Of a stretch of 64,000 nucleotides of DNA, positions 1 through 8,342 are shown in pieces; the stretch's first letter is position 1, and the number at the start of each line of letters is the position of its first letter. This DNA comes from Tropicimonas sediminicola (GTDB lineage Bacteria; Pseudomonadota; Alphaproteobacteria; Rhodobacterales; Rhodobacteraceae). The position numbers and the translations under genes were made by a program. Location of the stretch: NCBI RefSeq assembly GCF_900188335.1, contig NZ_FZOY01000002.1:682001-746000 (forward strand), written 5' to 3'. The notes under the pieces are model-generated. The model was not told where the DNA came from. It did no database searches and saw only the letters and a list, made by a program, of their open reading frames with translations.

Positions 1-1221
1 GGCCGGGAAAAGATCAACCGCGGCGAGATCGACTATCTCGACATGCACCTCAGCCACGTCGCCCCGATGGTCTGGGAAGGGTTCTTCGGCAAGCTCGATG
101 TCGCGGTGATCGAAGTGACCGGCGTCAACGAGGACGGCTCGCTGATCCCCGCGACCTCCGTGGGCAACAACAAGACCTGGATCGACTGCGCGGAGAAGGT
201 GATCCTCGAGGTCAACAGCTGGCACGACGAGCGGATGCTGGGGATGCACGACATCTACTACGGCACCGCCCTGCCCCCCAACCGCGTGCCGATCCCGATG
301 GTCTCCGCCGACGCGCGCATCGGCCAGCCGACCTTCCGCTGCGACCCGCACAAGGTCGCCGGCGTCATCGTGACCGACTTGCCGGACCGCAACGCGCCGT
401 TCTCGCCGATCGACGACACCTCCCGCACCATCGCCGCGCACCTGATGGAGTTCCTCCAGCACGAGGTGAAGATGGGCCGGCTCACGAACCGGCTGCTGCC
501 CCTGCAATCGGGCGTCGGCAACGTGGCCAACGCGGTGCTCGACGGGCTGAAGGATACGCCGTTCCACGACCTGAAGGCCTATACCGAAGTTCTGCAGGAC
601 GGGATGATGGACCTGCTGGATTCCGGCCAGCTACTGACCGCCTCCTCCACCGCCTTCTCGCTCAGCCCCGAAGCCGCCGTCAGGTTCCGGGAGAACCTCG
701 ATTTCTACCGTGACAAGGTGATCCTCCGCCCGACGGAGATCTCGAACCACCCCGAGGTGATCCGCCGCCTTGGCTGCATCTCGATGAACGGCATGATCGA
801 GGCCGACATCTACGGCAACGTGAACTCGTCGCTGGTGATGGGCTCGCGCATCATGAACGGCATCGGCGGGTCGGGCGATTTCGCACGGAACTCCTTCATC
901 TCGATCTTCGTCTCGCCATCGGTCGCCAAGGGCGGCAAGATTTCGACCATCGTGCCGCAGGCCAGCCACGTCGACCACATCACCCAGGATGTGCAGGTTC
1001 TTGTCACCGAACAGGGCCTTGCCGACCTGCGCGGCCTGTCGCCCAAGAAGCGGGCCCAGACGATCATCAAGAACTGCGCGCACCCCGACTATCGCCCGAT
1101 GCTCGAGGATTACTTCGAGCGCGCCAAGCGGGATGCCTATGGCCTGCAGACGCCGTCGCTGCCGAGCGAGGCGCTGTCCTGGCACCAGCGGTTCATCGAC
1201 ACCGGCACCATGCGCCCTTGA
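1..1221 (+). CDS. Acetyl-CoA hydrolase / succinate:acetate CoA-transferase family protein (5' end outside window)
   Basis: The reading frame is open from the first base, so the gene starts upstream; 406 residues are visible. The protein resembles the acetyl-CoA hydrolase/CoA-transferase family, which moves CoA between acetyl-CoA and a carboxylate such as succinate in the cytoplasm. Family-like stretches are VTGVNEDGSLIP near the start, LQSGVGNVANAVLDGL in the middle and GSGDFARNSFISIFVSPS towards the C-terminus, followed by HVDHITQDVQVLVTEQGLADLRGLSP, which is typical of the C-terminal domain. It converges on the sugar ABC operon across a shared hairpin terminator. Hydrolase versus transferase activity cannot be decided from the sequence. 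Confidence 0.85.
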   Translation, partial: GREKINRGEIDYLDMHLSHVAPMVWEGFFGKLDVAVIEVTGVNEDGSLIPATSVGNNKTWIDCAEKVILEVNSWHDERMLGMHDIYYGTALPPNRVPIPMVSADARIGQPTFRCDPHKVAGVIVTDLPDRNAPFSPIDDTSRTIAAHLMEFLQHEVKMGRLTNRLLPLQSGVGNVANAVLDGLKDTPFHDLKAYTEVLQDGMMDLLDSGQLLTASSTAFSLSPEAAVRFRENLDFYRDKVILRPTEISNHPEVIRRLGCISMNGMIEADIYGNVNSSLVMGSRIMNGIGGSGDFARNSFISIFVSPSVAKGGKISTIVPQASHVDHITQDVQVLVTEQGLADLRGLSPKKRAQTIIKNCAHPDYRPMLEDYFERAKRDAYGLQTPSLPSEALSWHQRFIDTGTMRP

Positions 1222-1244
1222 GCGCAGCGAGCGCGTGACAAAAG

Positions 1245-1275
1245 AAGCGCCCGACAGAGATGCCGGGCGCTTTGC
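1245..1275. terminator. Bidirectional intrinsic terminator
   Basis: A perfect 9-bp stem (AAGCGCCCG at 1245-1253, CGGGCGCTT at 1264-1272) surrounds a 10-nt loop. The A/T ends of the stem give a short T run on either strand. It sits between two convergent genes and probably terminates both. Confidence 0.75.
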
Positions 1276-1294
1276 TGTTTGCCGTGCGACTGGA

Positions 1295-2245
1295 TCAGAA
1301 CGGGCTGTCCGGGAAGTAGAACTTCTCGGCGTTCTCCTGGGTCACCAGCACGGAGCCGATCACGAACTTGCCCGAGACCGGGGCGTTGGAGACGAAGTTG
1401 AGCGCCGTGAGCTCGATCGCCGTGCCGCTCATCGAGGGCGGATAGGTCACATTGGCCTTCACATAGGGGTCGCCGTCGCGGACGCGGGCAATCATTTCCT
1501 TCATGCCGGCGCCGCCGAGCACCCACATCTCGTCCATGCGGCCGGCTTCCTTGATCGCCGCCAGCACGCCAATGGCCATGTCGTCATCCGAGGCCCAGAC
1601 CGCGTCGATCTCCGGATACTTGGACAGGAAGTCCTGCATCACGGTGAAGGCGTCGTCACGGTTCCAGTTGCCGTGCTCCATGCCGAGGATCTCGATGCCC
1701 GAGCCCTCGATGGCTGCCTGGAAGCCCTCGACCCGCTCGTTGTCGATCGTGGTCGGGATGCCGCGCAGCACGACGATCTTGCCGCCGTCGGGCATCATCT
1801 CCTTGAAGAACATGCCGGAAGTGGTGCCGAAGCCCGGGTTGTCGCCGGCGACATAGAGATCCTCGATGCCGTCTTCCGAAAGGCCGCGGTCGATCACCGT
1901 CACCCAGGCGCCGCTGTCCTTCACGCGCTTCACCGGCGCGGTCAGAGGCTCGGATTCGAAGGGCAGCACCACCAGCGCGTCGATGTTGCGGGTGGCCATC
2001 ATGTCCTCGATGTCGTTGACCTGCTTGGCCGGGTCGGAGGCCGTGGCGAGCACGAAATCGAGCTCGGGATAGGTCGCTTCGAGCCGGTCGATGGCTTCCT
2101 GCGCATGGAAGTTCATGCCGCCGGCCCAGCCATGCGTCGCCGCCGGGATCGACACGCCGATCACCGTGGTCTCCTGCGCGAAGGCACCAGAGGCGCCAAG
2201 CACCATGGCAACCGCGGTTGCGCCGAAAAGGTGTTTCATAATCAT
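1295..2245 (-). CDS. Sugar ABC transporter periplasmic substrate-binding protein (ribose/RbsB type)
   Basis: A 316-residue type I periplasmic binding protein that would deliver a sugar or sugar derivative to the permease encoded just upstream. The start at 2245 is chosen because GGAGGAAG lies 3-10 bases upstream and it gives a clean signal peptide (MIMKHLFGATAVAMVLGASG-AFAQ). A Met at 2239 is also possible; the longer frame reaching 2335 would overlap the permease and has no leader. Typical stretches are IGVSIPAATHGWAGGM, DPAKQVNDIEDMMATRNIDALVV and VWASDDDMAIGV. It is the last gene of a LacI-controlled operon. The substrate cannot be named from sequence. Confidence 0.88.
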   Translation of the reverse strand: MIMKHLFGATAVAMVLGASGAFAQETTVIGVSIPAATHGWAGGMNFHAQEAIDRLEATYPELDFVLATASDPAKQVNDIEDMMATRNIDALVVLPFESEPLTAPVKRVKDSGAWVTVIDRGLSEDGIEDLYVAGDNPGFGTTSGMFFKEMMPDGGKIVVLRGIPTTIDNERVEGFQAAIEGSGIEILGMEHGNWNRDDAFTVMQDFLSKYPEIDAVWASDDDMAIGVLAAIKEAGRMDEMWVLGGAGMKEMIARVRDGDPYVKANVTYPPSMSGTAIELTALNFVSNAPVSGKFVIGSVLVTQENAEKFYFPDSPF

Positions 2246-2300
2246 ACTCTTCCTCCCTAGGTTTCCCAGTTCTGCGCCCCTCCCCGGAGCGCGCCTCCCA

Positions 2301-3302
2301 TCAGCGGGATGACTTCCTGGCGCGTTGCAGCACAACGGCCAGAATGATGATCACGCCCTGGATCGCCCCGTTGAGATAGGGGCTCACGAGGTCCGTGAGA
2401 TTAAGAATGTTGTCGATCAGCCCGAGGATCAGCACGCCCACCACGGTGCCCCAGACCCGGCCGAAGCCGCCCGACAGAAGCGTGCCGCCGATGATGACGG
2501 CCGCGATCGTTTCCAGCTCCCAGAGCAGGCCGGTGGAGTTCGAGGCCGAGCCGAGCCGCGGCACGTAGAGCACCGAGGCGAGCCCGACGAGCGTGCCGAG
2601 CACCACGTAGGTCAGCATCCGCACGCGCTTGACATGGACCGCCGAGTAGAGCGCCACCTGCTCGTTCGAGCCGATGGCGGCGCAATGCCGACCATAGGCG
2701 GTGTGGCGCATGGCGATCTCGCCGAGGATCGCCACGACGGCGAAGACGATGATCGGCCAGCGGATGCCGAAGAGCCCGCCGTAGTAGACCGGCTCGTAGA
2801 GACTGCCGAGCGCGAAGTTCAACGAAATCGTGCCGCCGTCCGCCAGCCAGGTCACGAGGCTGCGGAAGATCACCATCGAGCCCAGCGTCACGATAAAGGC
2901 CTCTATCCCCATTCGGGTGATCAGGAACCCGTTGACCGCCCCTGCCAGCGCGCCCAGGGCCAGCCCTGCGCCCATACCGATCAGGATCACCCCCCAGCTT
3001 GTGCCGAGCGACGGGATCAGCGCGTTCATGATCATGATCATGATGCCTGCGATAAAGGCCGTCATCGACCCGACGGACAGGTCGAGCCCGCCCGCGGTGA
3101 TCACGAAGGTCATGCCGACCGCCATGATTCCGATGAAGGCCGAGCGCGACAGCACGTTGGTGATGTTCTGCTGGCCGAGGAAATCGGGGTTCAGAAGCGT
3201 GCCGATCACCACCAGTACAACCAGCGCCAGGATCGGCCCGAGCGCCTGAAGATCGAACTTGAACCCTGCCTTGCCCGGGGCATTCGTGGTTTGCTCAGCC
3301 AT
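2301..3302 (-). CDS. Sugar ABC transporter permease (RbsC/AraH family)
   Basis: A 333-residue inner-membrane permease with about eight to ten hydrophobic segments. It carries RbsC-family signatures such as GMTFVITAGGLDLSVGS and the C-terminal IAAVIIGGTLLSGGFGRVWGTVVGVLILG. Its start overlaps the end of the ATPase gene by 8 bp (3295-3302), implying translational coupling. A single permease gene is present, so the membrane unit is probably a homodimer served by the tandem ATPase. Confidence 0.92.
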   Translation of the reverse strand: MAEQTTNAPGKAGFKFDLQALGPILALVVLVVIGTLLNPDFLGQQNITNVLSRSAFIGIMAVGMTFVITAGGLDLSVGSMTAFIAGIMIMIMNALIPSLGTSWGVILIGMGAGLALGALAGAVNGFLITRMGIEAFIVTLGSMVIFRSLVTWLADGGTISLNFALGSLYEPVYYGGLFGIRWPIIVFAVVAILGEIAMRHTAYGRHCAAIGSNEQVALYSAVHVKRVRMLTYVVLGTLVGLASVLYVPRLGSASNSTGLLWELETIAAVIIGGTLLSGGFGRVWGTVVGVLILGLIDNILNLTDLVSPYLNGAIQGVIIILAVVLQRARKSSR

Positions 3303-4851
3303 TGCTGTTGCCCTTCTTTTCCAGTCCCATCGCGAGGCGGACGATAGTATCCTCGTTCACGTCCATGCCCTGAACCTCGCCTGCGATCCGGCCGCGCCGC
3401 ATCACCGCCACCCGGTCGCAGAGACCGATCACCTCGGTCATCTCCGAGGAGATCACGATCACCGAATGGCCCGCTCCCGCCAGTCTGTGGATGAAGCCGT
3501 AGAACTGCTGCTTGGTGCCGACGTCGATGCCGCGCGTCGGCTCGTCGATGATGACGATCTGCGGATCGGCCAGCATGATCTTGGCCAGCAGCAGCTTCTG
3601 CTGGTTGCCGCCCGAGAGGTTGCCCACCAGCACGCTGCGCTCCGGGGCGCGGATGTCGAACTCCTGGATCGCGCGGTCGAGCGCGGCCTCCTCGGCCCGC
3701 TTGTCGACAAGCAGGTTGGAGAACTTTTTCAACGCCAGGAGCGTCAGGTTGCGCCGCATGTCCTGCGTCAGGATCAGCCCGTGCTCCTTGCGGTCCTCGG
3801 GCAGGTAGACCAGCCCCGCGGCCATCGCCGCCTCGACCGAATGCAGGTGAACCGGCGCGCCATTGATCGCGACCGAGCCGCTGGAGTGGCGCACGCCTAT
3901 CAGCCCTTCCATCAGCTCGGTCCGCCCCGATCCGACGAGCCCGGCAAAGCCAAGGATCTCGCCGCGCCGGAGCGTGAACGACACGTCGCGGACGGCATCG
4001 CCGACCGAGAAGCGCTGCACCTCCAGCACCGGCGGGGCGCCATCGGCGGGGCGCTTGGCGGGGAACATGTCGCTCAGCTCGCGCCCGACCATGGCCTCGG
4101 CCATCTGGTCCTCGTTCATCTCGCCGCGCAGCGCACTGCGCACGATGCGCCCGTCGCGCATCACCGTCACCCGGTCGGCGATCCGGGCGACCTCGTCGAG
4201 CTTGTGGGAGGTATAGAGAATCGCCACCCCTTCCGCCTTCAGCCGCTCGATCTGCTTGAACAGAACGCTGGTCTCGCGATTGGTGAGCGCCGCCGTGGGC
4301 TCGTCCATGATCAGCACCCGCGCCTGCCGGGTAAGCGCCTTGGCGATCTCCACCATCTGCTTTTCCGGCACCGAGATCGACGAGACCTGCGCCCTCGGGT
4401 CGAGCGGCGTTTCCAGCCGCGCCAGCAGATCGCGGGTCTGCGCCCGCATCGTCGCGTGATCCAGCAGCCAGCCGCGCTTCAGCTCGTGGCCGAGAAAGAT
4501 GTTCTGCTCGACCGAGAGAAGCTGCGCGAGGTTGAACTCCTGGTGGATCAGCGTCACGCCGCGCGCTTCGGCTTCCCGCGACCGGGCAAAGCTCACCGGC
4601 ACGCCGTCGAGCAGGATCTCGCCCGCCGAGGGGGCGAGATAGCCCGACATGATCTTCATCGTCGTGGACTTGCCGGCGCCATTCTCGCCGATCAGCGCGT
4701 GGACCTCGCCGGCATGCAGCTCGATGCCGATGTCATGCAGGATCCGGATCGGCCCGAAGGAGCGCTGCACGTTGCGCAGCGCCAGCGCCGGGACCGCCGC
4801 CTGTCCCGGCGGCGGCTCCGGCTGGCCCGATTGAAGGGTCGTCGCTTGCAT
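3295..4851 (-). CDS. Sugar ABC transporter ATP-binding protein, tandem-domain (RbsA/MglA type)
   Basis: A 518-residue protein with two ABC domains. The N-terminal domain has Walker A GENGAGKST and Walker [12 protein letters not shown]. The C-terminal half has the degenerate Walker A region GLVGSGRTELMEGL, the signature LSGGNQQKLLLAK and Walker B IVIIDEPTRGID, as in RbsA and MglA. The ATG at 4851 is preceded by GAGGGAAACC; an in-frame GTG at 4863, overlapping the upstream stop, would add four residues. It energises uptake through the permease encoded next. The xylose system in this window uses a single-domain ATPase instead. Confidence 0.92.
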   Translation of the reverse strand: MQATTLQSGQPEPPPGQAAVPALALRNVQRSFGPIRILHDIGIELHAGEVHALIGENGAGKSTTMKIMSGYLAPSAGEILLDGVPVSFARSREAEARGVTLIHQEFNLAQLLSVEQNIFLGHELKRGWLLDHATMRAQTRDLLARLETPLDPRAQVSSISVPEKQMVEIAKALTRQARVLIMDEPTAALTNRETSVLFKQIERLKAEGVAILYTSHKLDEVARIADRVTVMRDGRIVRSALRGEMNEDQMAEAMVGRELSDMFPAKRPADGAPPVLEVQRFSVGDAVRDVSFTLRRGEILGFAGLVGSGRTELMEGLIGVRHSSGSVAINGAPVHLHSVEAAMAAGLVYLPEDRKEHGLILTQDMRRNLTLLALKKFSNLLVDKRAEEAALDRAIQEFDIRAPERSVLVGNLSGGNQQKLLLAKIMLADPQIVIIDEPTRGIDVGTKQQFYGFIHRLAGAGHSVIVISSEMTEVIGLCDRVAVMRRGRIAGEVQGMDVNEDTIVRLAMGLEKKGNSNG

Positions 4852-4859
4852 GGTTTCCC

Positions 4860-6008
4860 TCACGCCAGCTTGACCCAGGCCGCGTCGCGGGCCGAAGAGC
4901 GGACGCAGGCATCGACAAAGGCGACCCCGGCCAGCCCGTCATCGACCGTCGGGAACACCACGTCTCCCGGGATCGCTGCGCCGGCCTGTTTCGCCCGGAT
5001 CGCCCGAGCCGCCTCGGCGTAGATGTTGGCGAAGCCCTCGAGGTAGCCTTCCGGGTGCCCGCCCGGCGTCCGCGACACCCGCGCCGCGACATCCCGCGCG
5101 CCGCTGCCGGCGCGGGTCAGCAACCGCTTGGGCTCGCCGAAGGGCGTGTACCAGAGGTAGTTCGGATCCTCCTGCGCCCATTCCAGCCCGCCCTTCTCGC
5201 CATAGACCCGGAGCCGCAGCGCGTTCTCGTTGCCCGGCGCCACCTGGCTGCACCAGAGCATCCCGCGCGCGCCGCCCTTGTAGCGCAGCATGACGTGGCC
5301 GTTGTCGTCGACCCGCCGCCCCGGCACGAAGCTCTGCAGGTCGGCCGAGAGCGCCTCCAGCTCCAGCCCGGTCACGAAGCCCGCGAGGTTGAAGGCATGG
5401 GTGCCGATGTCCCCGGTGGAGCCCCCCGCCCCGGAGCGTTCCGGATCGGTCCGCCATTCGGACTGCTTGTTGGTGCCGGTCTGCTCGACCGCCTCGGTCA
5501 GCCAGTCCTGCGGATATTCCACCTGCACAACCCGGATCTTGCCCAGCTCGCCCCGCGCCACCATCTCGCGGGCCTGACGCACCATCGGGTACCCGGTGTA
5601 ATTGTGGGTCAGCACGAACAGCGCGTCGCTCTCGTGGGCCAGCTTGGCGAGCTTGCGCGCGTCCGGCAGGGTCGATGTCAGCGGCTTGTCGCAGATCACG
5701 TGGATGCCGCGTTTCAGAAATTCCCGCGCGACCGGGTAGTGCATGTGGTTGGGCGTGACGATCGCCACCGCCTCGATCCCGCCCTTGATCCGGTTCTCAC
5801 GGATCGCCATCTCGCGGAAATCGCCATAGGTCCGGTCGGGCGCCAGCCCGAGCGCCGCGCCACTTGCCTGCGCCTTTTCCGGCGTGGAGCTGAGCGCCCC
5901 GGCGACCAGCTCGTATTCCCCGTCGATCCGCGCGGCGATACGGTGGACGGCACCGATGAAGGCGTCCTTGCCGCCGCCGACCATGCCAAGCCTGATGCGA
6001 TCCGCCAT
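4860..6008 (-). CDS. Gfo/Idh/MocA family NAD(P)-dependent oxidoreductase
   Basis: A 382-residue soluble dehydrogenase. The N-terminal Rossmann fold shows GMVGGG near residue 8. The catalytic CDKPLT motif supplies Lys108, and GDIGTH gives Asp200 and His204, the usual substrate-side pair. These enzymes oxidise or reduce hydroxyl groups of free or glycosylated sugars and inositols, often at C3. It sits 1 bp downstream of a TIM-barrel isomerase-like gene and upstream of the transporter genes, so it probably acts on the imported sugar. The exact substrate is unknown; inositol, trehalose or glycoside 3-dehydrogenases are candidates. Confidence 0.88.
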   Translation of the reverse strand: MADRIRLGMVGGGKDAFIGAVHRIAARIDGEYELVAGALSSTPEKAQASGAALGLAPDRTYGDFREMAIRENRIKGGIEAVAIVTPNHMHYPVAREFLKRGIHVICDKPLTSTLPDARKLAKLAHESDALFVLTHNYTGYPMVRQAREMVARGELGKIRVVQVEYPQDWLTEAVEQTGTNKQSEWRTDPERSGAGGSTGDIGTHAFNLAGFVTGLELEALSADLQSFVPGRRVDDNGHVMLRYKGGARGMLWCSQVAPGNENALRLRVYGEKGGLEWAQEDPNYLWYTPFGEPKRLLTRAGSGARDVAARVSRTPGGHPEGYLEGFANIYAEAARAIRAKQAGAAIPGDVVFPTVDDGLAGVAFVDACVRSSARDAAWVKLA

Positions 6009-6009
6009 G

Positions 6010-7068
6010 TCAGCCTCCGATTCCGAGCATCTTGCGGTTGGCGGCCTCGTCGGCGCCGCTGTCCGCGAAATCGTCGAAGGCCTTCTCGGTCACGCGGATG
6101 ATATGGTCGCGGACGAACTGCGCCCCTTCGCGGGCCCCGTCCTCGGGGTGCTTGAGGCAGCATTCCCATTCGACCACGGCCCAGCCGTCGAAGTCGTTGG
6201 CCGCCATCTTGGAGAAGATCGCCCCGAAATCGCACTGTCCGTCACCGAGCGACCGGAACCGCCCGGCCCGGTCCACCCAGCTCTGATAGCCGGAATAGAC
6301 ACCCTGCCGGCCGGTCGGATTGAACTCCGCGTCCTTGACGTGGAACATCCCGATCCGGTCCTTGTAGATGTCTATATTGTCCAGGTAATCAAGGCATTGC
6401 AGCACGTAGTGGCTGGGATCGTAGAGCATCATCGCCCGCGGGTGGTTGTTCACCCGTTCGAGGAACATCTCGAAGGTGACCCCGTCATGCAGGTCCTCGC
6501 CGGGATGGATCTCGTAGCAGACGTTCACGCCACATGCCTCGGCATGGTCGAGCAGCGGCTTCCAGCGCCGCGCCAGCTCGTCGAAGGCCGTCTCGATCAG
6601 CCCCGCCGGCCGCTGTGGCCACGGGTAGATATAGGGCCAGGCCAGCGCGCCCGAGAAGGTCGCATGCGCCGTGATGCCGAGATTCTTCGACGCGGTCAGC
6701 GCCATTTTCACCTGCTCCACGGCCCATTCCTGCCGCGCCGTCGGGTTGCCGCGCACCTCCGGCGCCGCAAAGCCGTCGAAGGCGGTATCATAGGCCGGGT
6801 GCACGGCCACGAGCTGCCCCTGCAGGTGGGTGGAAAGCTCCGTCACCTGCACGCCGTTGGCCTCGGCCACCCCCTTGAACTCGTCGCAGTAATCCTTGCT
6901 CTCCGCCGCCTTGGCGAGGTCGATCAGCCGGCCGTCCCAGCTTGGCACCTGAACACCGACATAGCCGCAATCGGCGACCCACTTGGTGATGCTGTTCCAG
7001 GAATTGAACGGCGCCTCGTCACCGGCAAACTGCGCCAGGAACAGGGCGGGCCCCTTGATCGTCTTCAT
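6010..7068 (-). CDS. Sugar phosphate isomerase/epimerase-like TIM-barrel protein
   Basis: A 352-residue member of the xylose-isomerase-like (AP endonuclease 2) superfamily. Likely metal ligands are Glu186 in CYEIHPGED, Asp217 and His220 in YDPSH, His243 in FHVKDAEF and a C-terminal Glu in VVEWEC. Start ATG 7068 follows a strong GGAGGAATACG. It is the first gene of the operon, divergent from the LacI gene and downstream of two LacI-type operators. In other bacteria this fold next to a Gfo/Idh/MocA enzyme can be an epimerase, a dehydratase or a 3-keto-glycoside-cleaving enzyme; sequence alone does not choose. Confidence 0.85.
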   Translation of the reverse strand: MKTIKGPALFLAQFAGDEAPFNSWNSITKWVADCGYVGVQVPSWDGRLIDLAKAAESKDYCDEFKGVAEANGVQVTELSTHLQGQLVAVHPAYDTAFDGFAAPEVRGNPTARQEWAVEQVKMALTASKNLGITAHATFSGALAWPYIYPWPQRPAGLIETAFDELARRWKPLLDHAEACGVNVCYEIHPGEDLHDGVTFEMFLERVNNHPRAMMLYDPSHYVLQCLDYLDNIDIYKDRIGMFHVKDAEFNPTGRQGVYSGYQSWVDRAGRFRSLGDGQCDFGAIFSKMAANDFDGWAVVEWECCLKHPEDGAREGAQFVRDHIIRVTEKAFDDFADSGADEAANRKMLGIGG

Positions 7069-7137
7069 CGTATTCCTCCTCGAGCGACGAGACAGACAGC
7101 ATTCGCACAGCCCCTCCTCGGCCCCGCGAATCCCTTA

Positions 7138-7151
7138 TGTAATCCATTACA
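7138..7151. promoter_or_regulatory. LacI-type operator O1
   Basis: Perfect palindrome TGTAATCCATTACA (extending by one base each side) in the divergent promoter. It matches the usual LacI-family half-site layout around a 2-bp centre. Its centre is 32 bp from the second operator, about three helical turns. Confidence 0.7.
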
Positions 7152-7169
7152 TTGGCATCATACGGTTGA

Positions 7170-7183
7170 TGTAATCGTTTACA
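7170..7183. promoter_or_regulatory. LacI-type operator O2
   Basis: Near-perfect palindrome TGTAATCGTTTACA with the central CG common in LacI-family operators; one half-site position differs. It lies 79 bp before the LacI start and 101 bp before the start of the catabolic operon, so one repressor could control both directions. Confidence 0.75.
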
Positions 7184-7261
7184 AGTACCATCGAGCTGCT
7201 AATCTCGGCAAAAGCGTCGGCACCCGAAAACACCGGCAGGCCGGCAGAACGAGACACAGCA

Positions 7262-8320
7262 ATGACAAAGCGTGCCCCATCCATCCGAGACGTGGCCATC
7301 GCGGCCGGCGTTTCCACGGCGACCGTCAGCCGGACCCTCTCCTCGCCGGAAGTGGTGAGCGAGAAGACGCGGGAGACCGTGTACCGGGCGATCTCGGAAA
7401 CCGGCTACCGGCTCAACGTCATGGCGCGGAACCTTCGGCGACGCGAGACCGGCGCGATCGCGGTGCTGCTCCCCAACCTCGGCAACCCGTTCTTCGCCAA
7501 GATCCTGTCGGGGATCGCCGAGGTCATGTCGGCCGCCGGCTACAACGTGCTGATCACCGACACCACGCCGACCTCACCCGACGACCACCGCTTCCCGGAA
7601 TACTTCAGTCACAACCAGACCGACGGGCTGATCGTGCTGGATGGCATGCTCAATCGCGAGCTGCTGCTGAACCGGGGCACGCCGGAGGTGCGTGCGCCGA
7701 TGGTCTTTGCCTGCGAATGGATCGACGAGATCGAACGGCCGAAGGTGACGATCGACAACCGCGCCGCCTCGGAACGCGCGGTCAGCCACCTGATCGAGCT
7801 CGGGCACCGGCGCGTCGGCCATGTCTGCGGCCCGCCGGACAACGTGCTGACCGTCACCCGCCGGCAAGGCACACGAGAGGCGCTTCAGGCGGCCGGCCTC
7901 CCCTGCCGGGACGACTGGTTCTACGCGGGAGATTTCTCGCTGCAATCCGGCGCCGATGCCGCGCGGCGCTGGTGCGAGACGCCCGACCGCCCGACGGCGG
8001 TGCATTGCGCCAGCGACGAGATGGCGATGGGGTTCATCGGCGAATTGCATCGCCGGCGCGTGCGGGTGCCGGAGGATGTGTCGGTGGTCGGGTTCGACGA
8101 CCTCGAGATCACCGCGCATTTCATCCCGCCGCTCACGACGATCCACCAGCCCCGGGTGGAGATCGGTCGCGCCGCGGCGCGGATGCTGCTTGAACGGATG
8201 CGAATCCCGCCGCAGGATCGCCAGCGTGGACCGGTGCCGCGGCTGGTCCTGCCGGTCGAACTGGTGGAAAGGCTCAGCACCGCGCCGCCTCCGGTCGACG
8301 CCCGGCAGAACGCCGGCTAG
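7262..8320 (+). CDS. LacI family transcriptional regulator
   Basis: A 352-residue LacI/GalR repressor. The N-terminal helix-turn-helix is IRDVAIAAGVSTATVSRTLS (residues 8-27) and the hinge-helix region is MARNLRRRETG. The rest is a periplasmic-binding-protein-like effector domain (NPFFAKILSGIAEVMSAAGY; DEMAMGFIGELHRRRVRVPEDVSVVGFDD). It is divergent from the sugar operon and flanked by two palindromes. It probably represses that operon and itself until the sugar, or a product made from it, binds. No strong ribosome-binding site precedes the ATG. Confidence 0.93.
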   Translation: MTKRAPSIRDVAIAAGVSTATVSRTLSSPEVVSEKTRETVYRAISETGYRLNVMARNLRRRETGAIAVLLPNLGNPFFAKILSGIAEVMSAAGYNVLITDTTPTSPDDHRFPEYFSHNQTDGLIVLDGMLNRELLLNRGTPEVRAPMVFACEWIDEIERPKVTIDNRAASERAVSHLIELGHRRVGHVCGPPDNVLTVTRRQGTREALQAAGLPCRDDWFYAGDFSLQSGADAARRWCETPDRPTAVHCASDEMAMGFIGELHRRRVRVPEDVSVVGFDDLEITAHFIPPLTTIHQPRVEIGRAAARMLLERMRIPPQDRQRGPVPRLVLPVELVERLSTAPPPVDARQNAG

Positions 8321-8342
8321 GCGGCCCGCGGGAGGAGGAACC

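Noticed and set aside
989-2260. Long plus-strand frame of 423 codons
   Set aside because: It runs across a terminator and opposite a clear substrate-binding protein gene; its Arg/His-rich composition is that of a shadow frame in GC-rich DNA.
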